64,000 bases of DNA from Halostagnicola sp. A56 (GTDB taxonomy: Archaea > Halobacteriota > Halobacteria > Halobacteriales > Natrialbaceae). Made by a program: the position numbers and the translations under genes. The notes beneath the pieces were generated by a model. It saw only the letters and a program-made list of their open reading frames with translations. It was not told where the DNA came from and ran no database searches. The stretch covers positions 237,943 to 301,942 of the forward strand of contig NZ_JMIP02000014.1 in the NCBI RefSeq assembly GCF_000691505.1, written 5' to 3'. Below, piece after piece: positions 26,463 through 34,142 of this stretch (positions within the stretch are counted from its first letter, which is position 1; every line of letters begins with the position of its first letter).

Positions 26463-26846
26463 ATGAGTCTCGAGACCATGGAACCGAACCCGACGTGGGA
26501 CGCGCCGTCCTACGAGGGGACCGTCGAAACGCTCGAATCCTACCGCGACGAACTGACCTACAAAGTCTGGGGCGGCGACTGGTGTAAGGACTGTCGCGCG
26601 CTCTTGCCCGACTTCGGCGCGGCCCTCGAGGCTGCGGATGTCCCCGACGACCGGATCGACGAAATCGCTCTCGACGAGGACAAGCAGGGTCCCGGCGTCG
26701 ACGAGTACGACATCGAGTTCATCCCGACGATCGTCGTGTTCGACGACGACGGCGAGGAAGTCACCCGGTTCGTCGAATCGGAAGACCAACCGCCTGCGGT
26801 CTGGCTCGCCGAGCAACTCGAGGCGACGCTCGAGCCGGCGAACTAA
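26463..26846 (+). CDS. Thioredoxin-like protein (CKDC)
   Basis: The 127-residue single-domain protein has the active-site motif GGDWCKDCRALLPDF (CxxC, about residues 37-40) and the cis-proline strand EFIPTIVVFDDDGEEV, so it is a thioredoxin-fold oxidoreductase. CKDC is not the canonical CGPC, so the redox potential and partner differ from thioredoxin. The ATG at 26463 is chosen; a GTG two codons upstream is possible. It probably shares a transcript with the preceding redoxin. Confidence 0.88.
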   Translation: MSLETMEPNPTWDAPSYEGTVETLESYRDELTYKVWGGDWCKDCRALLPDFGAALEAADVPDDRIDEIALDEDKQGPGVDEYDIEFIPTIVVFDDDGEEVTRFVESEDQPPAVWLAEQLEATLEPAN

Positions 26847-26948
26847 TCGCTCGAGAGGCTCGAGCCCGCAAATTAGTCTTAAGTCGACACTCGAGCCGAC
26901 TGATTTTCACCGCCGCGTGATCGTCCGCGACGAAATCAGACCGGCCGC

Positions 26949-29129
26949 TCAGAACGGAACGTCGTCCTCGTCGATACCGTCTAGTTCTGTCTCTCGGCGT
27001 TTCTCCGCCAGGACTTCGAGCGCCTCCTCGATATCTGTCGTCGGCGGCGAGCACGCCCGATCTCGACAGACGTACAGCGTCGGTTCGCCGTCTCGAGCCT
27101 CGCGGGCGGCCCAGATCGGCGGCGCGTCCGCAAGACCGAGGCGGTCGAGCCACGACTCGAGTTCGGCATCGGTGGCCGGTCGCTGCGCGATGAGTTTCTC
27201 GGGGAGGTACCGATCGCCGAGCCGATCGAGCCACGCGTCGGGCAGTTCCTCGGCGGCGACCGTGATCTCGAGCAGGCCGTTCTCGAGTCGGTCGGCGGCG
27301 AGACACAGCGTTGCGTACTGGAGCGGGTTCGATTCGATCGTGTCGGCGTGGGTCTCGAGCGCGCCGGCCGCGATCTCCTCGAACGGCGAATCGGTAAAGC
27401 CGTCCAGTGCGAGCAGCGTTTCGATGGCGACGCCCATCGACGACGGCGTCGAACTGTCGTCGAGTTCCTGGGGTCGTGCCACCAGCGACTCGCCGTGTTC
27501 GGGGGTGAAATACAGCGTCTCTCGATCCGCGTCCCAGAACTCGGCCTCGACGGTCTCGGCCAGTTCGAGCGCGAATGCGAGGTGATCTACGTCACCGGTC
27601 GCCTCGTAGCAGTGAAGCGCCCCGCGAGCGAGAAACGCGTAGTCCTCGAGGTAGCCGTCGACGGCGACATCCCCGTCTTTGTACCGCCTCGAGAGCCGAC
27701 CCGTCTCCTCGTCCCAGAGGGTTTCGCGGACGAACTCGAGGGCATCGATCGCCGCGTCGGCGTCGGAATCCTCGCCGAGGACGAGCGCGGATTCGGCGAA
27801 CGCGGAGATCATCATCCCGTTCCAGCCGGCGAGGACCTTCTCGTCGCGGTTCGGACGGGGCCGTTCCTCGCGCGCGTCGAACAGCGTTTCGAGCGCGCTC
27901 TCGAGTCGCCGGCCGACCTCCCGTTCGTCCAGGTCGAACTCCTCGGCGAGTTCCTCGAGGGTCGCGTTGCGGTTCAGCACGTTCGATCCCTCGAAGTTCC
28001 CCGACGCGGTGATGTCGTAGGCCGCACAGACGAGTTCCGCGGTGCGTTCGTCCTCGAGCACGGCTTCGACTTCTTCGGGGGTCCAGACGTAGAACGCGCC
28101 CTCTTCCGTATCGCCGTCCTCGTCGAGACTCTGGGCGTCGAGCGTGCTGAAGAAGCCGCCCTCGTCGTGGGTTAGTTCGCGTTCGACGAACCCGAGCGTC
28201 TCCTCGACGACCTCGGCGTAGCGCTCGGTGCCGGTCAGCTGGTAGCCCGCGAGGAACGCGCGCGGAATTTCGGCGTTGTCGTAGAGCATCTTCTCGAAGT
28301 GGGGTACCGTCCAGTCGCGGTCGACGCAATAGCGGTGGAACCCGCCGCCGACGTGGTCGTAGAGTCCGCCCGCGGCCATCGCGTCGAGGGTCTTCTCGAG
28401 GGCGTCGCGGTAGCCGTCCCGGTCGGTCCGATCGGCCGCTTGAGCGAGGATGTGGAGTCGACCCGGTTGCGGGAACTTCGGGCCGTCGGAGCCGAAGCCG
28501 CCGAACTCTCGGTCGACGCTCCGCAGGGCCGTCCGCGCCGCGCTCTCGAGCGTGTCGCTCGAGGGCGGCGTCGATTCGCCCGTGTCGGCCCGCTCGCCGC
28601 TCGTCGTCCCCTCGAGTTGGTCTCTGGCCGCGTCGGTCCACTTTTCGGCCCGGTTTTCGATCGCCTCCCGGTCTTGGGCCCACGACTCGCTCGTCTTCTC
28701 GAGTAAGTTGAGAAAGCCCGGCATACCTCGCTTTTGTTCCTTCGGAAAGTAGGTCCCGACGTAGAACGGTTTTCCGTCGGGCGTGAGCCACGCCGAGAGC
28801 GGCCAGCCGCCGCGGCCGGTGACGACCTGGGAGACGGTCATGTAGACGCTGTCGACGTCCGGGCGCTCCTCGCGGTCAACCTTGATCGGAACGAAGTTCT
28901 CGTTGAGAACTTCGGCGACTTCATCGTCGGAAAAACTCTCGTCTTCCATGACGTGACACCAGTGACACGCCGAGTAGCCGATCGAGAGGAAGATCGGCAC
29001 GTCGTGTTCGCGTGCAGTCTCGAGAGCCTGCTCGTCCCACGGCTGCCAGTTGACGGGGTTGTCCGCGTGCTGGCGCAGATACGGGCTCTGTTCGTCCTCG
29101 AGCCGGTTCCGGCGGGTTGGGGTCGTCAT
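26949..29129 (-). CDS. SPATA20/YyaL-type thioredoxin-domain protein
   Basis: The 726-residue protein starts with the DUF255 thioredoxin-like domain: RRNRLEDEQSPYLRQHADNPVNW, YSACHWCHVMEDESF (CHWC) and the strand FVPIKVDREERPDVD. The rest is an (alpha/alpha)6 barrel resembling N-acylglucosamine epimerases and glycoside hydrolases (GGFHRYCVDRDWTVPHFEKMLYDN, KVLAGWNGMMISAF). The combination is conserved from bacteria to humans (SPATA20), with the enzymatic role unsettled. Stop codon lies 102 bases past the CKDC thioredoxin on the opposite strand, so the genes converge. Confidence 0.9.
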   Translation of the reverse strand: MTTPTRRNRLEDEQSPYLRQHADNPVNWQPWDEQALETAREHDVPIFLSIGYSACHWCHVMEDESFSDDEVAEVLNENFVPIKVDREERPDVDSVYMTVSQVVTGRGGWPLSAWLTPDGKPFYVGTYFPKEQKRGMPGFLNLLEKTSESWAQDREAIENRAEKWTDAARDQLEGTTSGERADTGESTPPSSDTLESAARTALRSVDREFGGFGSDGPKFPQPGRLHILAQAADRTDRDGYRDALEKTLDAMAAGGLYDHVGGGFHRYCVDRDWTVPHFEKMLYDNAEIPRAFLAGYQLTGTERYAEVVEETLGFVERELTHDEGGFFSTLDAQSLDEDGDTEEGAFYVWTPEEVEAVLEDERTAELVCAAYDITASGNFEGSNVLNRNATLEELAEEFDLDEREVGRRLESALETLFDAREERPRPNRDEKVLAGWNGMMISAFAESALVLGEDSDADAAIDALEFVRETLWDEETGRLSRRYKDGDVAVDGYLEDYAFLARGALHCYEATGDVDHLAFALELAETVEAEFWDADRETLYFTPEHGESLVARPQELDDSSTPSSMGVAIETLLALDGFTDSPFEEIAAGALETHADTIESNPLQYATLCLAADRLENGLLEITVAAEELPDAWLDRLGDRYLPEKLIAQRPATDAELESWLDRLGLADAPPIWAAREARDGEPTLYVCRDRACSPPTTDIEEALEVLAEKRRETELDGIDEDDVPF

Positions 29130-29260
29130 AGTCGAGGCTACGGTCGACGTGGATAAAAGAAACGGGTGATCGGATATCGGGGACGCGTTACTGGATGCCA
29201 CGAACAGAGAGGAATGGCAGTGCTTCAGCATCAGGGCTCTCGAGCGCGGCGGTACCCCAT

Positions 29261-29265
29261 AAAAA
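29261..29265 (-). terminator. Short poly-T terminator
   Basis: AAAAA on the + strand (T5 on the coding strand) sits 36 bases after the stop of the Tat-exported protein gene, which matches the T-run termination used by archaea. No stem is required or seen. Confidence 0.4.
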
Positions 29266-29300
29266 GAAGCGAGACGAAAAGAACTGGACGAGTGGTGGAG

Positions 29301-29876
29301 CTAGTTGCCGCCGCCACCGCCGCCACCGCCGTCGCCATCCATTCCGCCGTCGCTCTCGTTACCAGCGCCGGAGTCACCGCCGTCGGTACCAGTGTCGCCA
29401 TTGCCTCCGTTGCCACCGTTACTGTTACCGCCATTACCGGAGGCTCCGAGAGTCGCTTCGACCATCGCGAGCGACGGGTTACGGAACTCACCGTCCTCAC
29501 CCATCGTATCACTATCACCCTGACTGAGGTCGGCATTCTCCGACATTATGACCCCCATCGATGGAGCGGATCCACCGAGGTCGTAGTTGATGATGTACGC
29601 GTCCCAGTCGTCTGGGGTGTCGAACTCGTCGGCCGCTCCGGTCTCATCGAGCAGATCGTCTCTCGCACTGTCGGTCAGCGACGCGGCGACGGTGAATTCG
29701 ACGCCGGGGTTGTAATCTTCAGCGTGGACGATTACTTCGCCGTCACTGTCGTCCTGGGCGGCCGCGGTACTCGCACCTGCGGTTCCGAGCGCGACCGCGC
29801 CCGCCGCGAGGGCTCCTTTTTTCATGAACGATCGTCGCGTGTCGTCGAACAGTCCGCTATCTGGTTGGTCTGTCAT
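29301..29876 (-). CDS. Tat-exported haloarchaeal protein with Gly/Asn-rich tail
   Basis: The 191-residue protein starts MTDQPDSGLFDD followed by a Tat signal TRRSFMKKGALAAGAVALG and a cleavage region around STAAAQ. The mature part has the conserved haloarchaeal pattern VHAEDYNPGVEFTVAASL and WDAYIINYDLGGSAPSMGVI, then a 50-residue tail rich in Gly, Asn, Asp and Ser. I recognise the type as an exported haloarchaeal family of unknown function. The start at 29876 puts RR at residues 14-15. Transcribed alone; the promoter lies upstream of 29876. Confidence 0.78.
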   Translation of the reverse strand: MTDQPDSGLFDDTRRSFMKKGALAAGAVALGTAGASTAAAQDDSDGEVIVHAEDYNPGVEFTVAASLTDSARDDLLDETGAADEFDTPDDWDAYIINYDLGGSAPSMGVIMSENADLSQGDSDTMGEDGEFRNPSLAMVEATLGASGNGGNSNGGNGGNGDTGTDGGDSGAGNESDGGMDGDGGGGGGGGN

Positions 29877-30568
29877 GTCTCTCACTCTGAGTTCCCCTCT
29901 TCGGGGTAGACGGTTCTTGACCCAATTTTCGCATAAGTGCGGGCTATCGTTTCACCGTCTACGCTCGCTTTCTCTCCCGAGACAGTTTCGTTGGCGTTTC
30001 TTCCTCCGTATTACGCCGATTCGTGACTCGACAACGGCGGCGACGAGCAACGATCGTTTGTCGGTCGAAACTGGACTGTAGGTACCTGTTTCGACGCGGC
30101 CCTCGTCGTTCGCTTGAACGAACGAAGACGGGCGAGTTATCGACGGCGAACGACCCTCGAGAGCCGACGATTCGGCCGCGATAGACGCCGTAAACACCCT
30201 CCACGCGACAACCGTGACTTGGTCCGGAACGTTCTCACAACAAAACAGACGATTTACGCGGACTGTTCGTCCGGAAATCACCACCCGGAACCGGTCGAAT
30301 CGCGTCACTGACCGACCGACCTGACCGTCGTGGCCAGCCGATGGTGGTCTCCCTCTCGAGGTTCCGACGGATGATTCGATTCGCCGGAACGGTCGCCCAC
30401 CTCGACAGTGATCGAGTCGGTGGACGGGGCCAACCGCGAGGCAAACGGCCTGCAGCGGAGCGCCAAATTACCGATTACCACGCTGAAACGAACACGACGA
30501 CCACCTCGAAACGAATCCGACGGATTTGACCTCGTCGACGATACGACGCCCGACCTCCTCCTGACAGG
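29877..30568. other. Non-coding stretch of 692 bases
   Basis: No reading frame here has haloarchaeal composition; the longest frames are arginine-rich shadows. The first 70 bases hold the promoter of the leftward Tat-protein gene (a CTTATGCG-type TATA candidate on the minus strand at about 29929-29940). The last 250 bases lie past the folA stop. I see no tRNA or strong repeat in it. It may hold a small RNA, but nothing in the sequence shows one. Confidence 0.55.
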
Positions 30569-31183
30569 CTATCGTCTCTGCTGGCCGGTTTCGCGCGCTC
30601 GTCGGCCGTACTCCACGAACACGAACCCGTCGCGTTCGTCTCGAGCGAGTTCGTCCCACGCCGCCCGGTCCCACGACGGGAAGGTGGTGTCGCCCGTCGG
30701 CTCCTCGTGTACCTCCGTGACGATCAACCGGTCGAGCGCGGGCAGGAACTGCCCGTAGACGGTCGCCCCACCCGCGACGAAGATCCGGTCGGCGTCGTCG
30801 TGACGCTCTCGCGCGGCGGTCTCGGCCGCCTCGAGTGCCGCCTCGAGTCCGGCGGCCGTGACGGCGTTCTCGGGCGTCTCGAGATCCTGGCTCGTCAGAA
30901 TGACCGTCGTCCGGCCGGGGAGCGGTTCGCCCAGCGCCTCGAGAATCCCCCCGTAGGTGACCCGACCCATGATGACCGGGTGGTCCATCGTCGTCTCCTT
31001 GAAGTGCTCGAGGTCCGCTGGGATGTGCCACGGCATGTCGCCGTCCCTGCCGATGACGCCGTTGTCCGCGACGGCCACGATGCCGACGAGTTCGCGGTCG
31101 GTCTCGAGCGCGCCCGCGCCGTTCGAATCTGTTCCGTTCGTCGCGGCGGTGCTCTCGGCGGCCCGTCCGTCTTCCCCGCTCAT
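30569..31183 (-). CDS. folA: Dihydrofolate reductase
   Basis: The 204-residue protein reduces dihydrofolate with NADPH. The core starts at residue 33 with VGIVAVADNGVIGRDGDMPWHIPADLEHFKETT, and continues HPVIMGRVTYGGI, TVILTSQD, FVAGGATVYGQFLP and VTEVHEEPTGDTTFP, all DHFR landmarks. A 30-residue N-terminal tail, rich in Ser, Ala, Asp and Glu, precedes the domain and is not part of the usual fold. The start overlaps the thyA stop by ATGA, so thyA and folA are co-translated, a classical pairing because ThyA makes dihydrofolate. Confidence 0.95.
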   Translation of the reverse strand: MSGEDGRAAESTAATNGTDSNGAGALETDRELVGIVAVADNGVIGRDGDMPWHIPADLEHFKETTMDHPVIMGRVTYGGILEALGEPLPGRTTVILTSQDLETPENAVTAAGLEAALEAAETAARERHDDADRIFVAGGATVYGQFLPALDRLIVTEVHEEPTGDTTFPSWDRAAWDELARDERDGFVFVEYGRRARETGQQRR

Positions 31184-32196
31184 TCGGCGACCGCGAACTC
31201 GAGTCCGTCGTGGGACTCGTAGTCCTCGAGCGTGACGTCCTCGGCGGTGAGTTCATCGATCGAGACATCGGCGACGGAGAGCGTCGGTCGCTCGAGCGGT
31301 TCGCGGGCGAGTTGCTCGAGCAGTCCGGGAACGTGGTCGAGGCGCTCGTCTCCCTCGGCCTCGGCCGGAGCGGTCGACTCGAGCCACGATTTCACGTCCC
31401 GGTACTCTTCGGGCTCGTCAACAGTTGCCAGTCGCGACTGCAGCGCCTCGAGGTTGTCTGCGTACCACTCCCCGCGCTCGCCGCGACCGCAGTAGACGTG
31501 CGAGTCGACGACCGTGTGGGCGAAGGTCCCGGGTTCGAAGCCGGTCTGGGAGGCGACAACCTTCGTCAGGAGCGCGTACGCGGCGATGTTGAAGGGCACC
31601 CCCAGCGCGATGTCGCCCGAGCGCTGCGTGAGGTGGCAGTTGAGCCGGTCTCCCTGCACGTTGAAGACGAAGGTGTAGTGACACGGCGGGAGCGTCGAGA
31701 CCGCCGCGTTCGCCGGGTGCCAGGCGTTGACGACGAGCCGTCGCGAGTTCGGGTTCTCAGAGAGCGTGTCGATCACGTACTGCAGTTGATCGAACGTTCG
31801 CCGCCCGTCTGCTTCTTCGGTTACCCACTGATGGCCGTCCTCGGGCCAGGACTCGCCCTCGAGCTGTCCCGTCTCGTCCGGGACCGGATATCGTCGCCAG
31901 AAACGACCGTAAGCGGTGTCGAGATGTCCGGCGTCGTCGGCCCACGCGTTCCAGATCTTCGTCTCCTCGCGGAGGTTTCTGACGTGTTCCTCGCCGGAGA
32001 GGTACCAGCAGACCTCGTGGATCATCGAGTTCCAGCGGTAGCCGTCCATCGCCTTGGTCGTCAACAGCGGGTAGCCCGCCTGCAGATCGACCTCGTAGTG
32101 CTCGCTAAACGACGAAATTGTGTCGACGCCGGTCCGATTCGGCTTGTGTGTCCCGCCCGAGAGGACCGACTCGACCAGCTCGAGGTACTGACGCAT
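31180..32196 (-). CDS. thyA: Thymidylate synthase
   Basis: The 338-residue ThyA methylates dUMP using methylene-tetrahydrofolate. Landmarks are MRQYLELVESVL at the start, RTGVDTISSFSEHYEVDLQ, the active-site region LPPCHYTFVFNVQGDRLNC with the catalytic cysteine of PCHY, and HLTQRSGDIALGVPFNI. The usual family tail is extended by about 70 residues ending DGLEFAVAE, containing an acidic linker. Its product dihydrofolate is recycled by the overlapping folA. Confidence 0.95.
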   Translation of the reverse strand: MRQYLELVESVLSGGTHKPNRTGVDTISSFSEHYEVDLQAGYPLLTTKAMDGYRWNSMIHEVCWYLSGEEHVRNLREETKIWNAWADDAGHLDTAYGRFWRRYPVPDETGQLEGESWPEDGHQWVTEEADGRRTFDQLQYVIDTLSENPNSRRLVVNAWHPANAAVSTLPPCHYTFVFNVQGDRLNCHLTQRSGDIALGVPFNIAAYALLTKVVASQTGFEPGTFAHTVVDSHVYCGRGERGEWYADNLEALQSRLATVDEPEEYRDVKSWLESTAPAEAEGDERLDHVPGLLEQLAREPLERPTLSVADVSIDELTAEDVTLEDYESHDGLEFAVAE

Positions 32197-32373
32197 TGTC
32201 CCTCCGTTTCGGCGGGGATCCCAAAATCGATTCGGTTCCGGCGGTCGAGGATCGACGCTTCGGTTTCGGACGGGACGCTCGAAGAGCGGGACACTAGAGA
32301 GGCGGGATGCTCGTGGGTTACTTTCACCGCGGTCTCACAACGCTCATACTTGCGGCCCGTCTTCCGGCGACCA

Positions 32374-33949
32374 ATGAGCAACCGAGACGGGTCCCGCGTG
32401 CTCTCGATTTCGCCCGAGGTGCTCTCGAGGCGATCGCTCGCTGCGTTACAGGACGCTCGAGCGTACTTCGCCCCGGACCTCGTGCTCGTCCCCGGCCCCT
32501 CTCGAGCGCCGCAAGCCGACGCGCGCGCCCGCCACGTGTTCGAGGTGCCGGTCGTCCACCCCCCGCTGGCGGACGCCGCCGAGCCGGTTCGACGACACGA
32601 TATCGGCTCGAAGTCGCTCCTCACCGCACGCGGAGCCGATGCGCTGGTCGACGCCGAACCGGCACTCGAACGCCGCCTCGAGACCGATCCCTCGGTCGCC
32701 GCCGTGGTCTGTGACGACGTGACGACGACGGTTCGCCCGACGGCGCTCGAGACCGACCTCGCCCGCCGAAGCGAACTGTCCGCAGCGTTGCCCGCCGGCG
32801 AAACGACGACCGTGCTAACCGGCGGACTCCCCGCCGGCTACGACGAACGCTGGCGGCTCGTGGCGGACGATGGTGCTGTCGTCGGCGTCGGGGTCGACGG
32901 CGGGAATTCGAAAACGGAATCGACGGTAGACACCACGGTCGGCGTCCGAATCGTCGGAACCGGCTCCCGAGAGGGGGTACGGATCCGCGGGGTCGCTCTC
33001 GTCGATAGCCGTCGGCGCCGGTCCCGATGGGGATCTCGAGAACCGCAACATAGGGCCGATCGAGACGCTCGCGGCGGACGAATTCGGGCTCGAGGCCGTC
33101 TCCGGCGTCGGCCCGAAAACCGTCGACAAACTCGAGGGCCGCGGCGTAACGAATCGGTCCGACCTCCTCGAGACGTCGATCGAAACGCTCGCGTCGATGT
33201 CGGGGATCGGCCGGCAAACGGCGGTGCGGATGCACCAGCACGCGACGGTTCTCGAGTCGGGAGCGCCGCGTCGACTTTCGGACGAACCCCTCCCCGCCGA
33301 GGATCGCCCGCGGCCGCCGCTGTGTCTCGACATCGAAACTGACGGCCTCTCGCCAACGATCATCTGGCAGATCGGCGCGTACGATCCCGCGACCGACGAG
33401 CACCGCGCCTTCGTCGAGCGCTCGGACCCGACGGACCCGAGCGCCGTTCTCGAGTCGTTTTGCGACTGGCTGTTCGGCGTCCACCCGGACCGGGCGCTTC
33501 TCACCTGGAACGGCTGGCGCTTTGACTACCGGCACCTCGAGTCGTTTCTCGCTCGATACGTCCCCCAATTCCTCGATACGTGGGGTGATGTTCCGAAGCT
33601 GGATCTCTACGGGTGGACCGTCCGCGACGACAACGCCGTCCTCCCCGGTCGGACGAACGCGCTCGAGGACGTTTCGGCGGCGCTCGGCTACGAAGATGCG
33701 GCCACCGGCCTCGACGGCGCACGAACCGCCGCCGCGTACCAGCGGTTTATTCGAAGCGGCGCGGAACTCGAGTGGGACCGCCACGAGGCCTACTGCGAGG
33801 ACGACTGCCGGGCGTTGTGGCACGTCTACGAGCGGCTCCGCGACGCTCCGACGGCCGCCGAACTCGCAGGAACCGCGGGTGCAGACGGGATCGCGACGAC
33901 GAACGACCGCTCTCGAGGCGGGTCACAGACCGGACTCGGTGATTTCTGA
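32374..33949 (+). pseudogene. MrfB/YprB-like HhH + RNase H-fold exonuclease, frameshifted
   Basis: The gene reads from ATG 32374 in one frame (MSNRDGSRVLSISPE onward, about 200 residues of a haloarchaeal N-terminal domain) and must shift to the next frame between about 32930 and 33020, after which it continues to TGA 33949 through an HhH motif (GLEAVSGVGPKTVDKLEG, MSGIGRQTAV) and a DEDD-type exonuclease: LDIETDGLSP, WNGWRFDYRHLESF and YCEDDCRALWHVY. Removing one G from the G5 run at 32973-32977 joins the frames smoothly. The downstream part alone has no good start; its first ATG (33197) splits the HhH. The product resembles bacterial MrfB, which works with the neighbouring MrfA-like helicase. 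Error or true inactivation cannot be told apart here. Confidence 0.7.
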
Positions 33950-33980
33950 TGCGAACCGCGAAGACGCGAGCGTCGGGGAC

Positions 33981-34040
33981 GGATCGAACGCGATCGTTCG
34001 GAGCGGACCGAACGCGATCGTCAGAATCGTATCGAACGCC
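33981..34040. repeat. 24-bp direct repeats, about 2.5 copies
   Basis: GGATCGAACGCGATCGTT at 33981, GGACCGAACGCGATCGTC at 34005 and GTATCGAACGCC at 34029 repeat at a 24-bp spacing, in the gap between the exonuclease and helicase genes. Each unit contains the palindrome CGATCG. It may be a regulatory cluster or just a duplication. Confidence 0.55.
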
Positions 34041-34142
34041 CCGTGCCAGAGCGGTTCGAGAGCGCTCGAGAGACACCGCTCGAGGGCAATGGAGAGAGGG
34101 AACTCCAGTACGGTGGGAAGTCACAGGGCGGGGAGAAGCCAA

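Noticed and set aside
29952-30308. 118-codon frame on the minus strand
   Set aside because: Arginine- and valine-rich composition without acidic residues is unlike haloarchaeal proteins.
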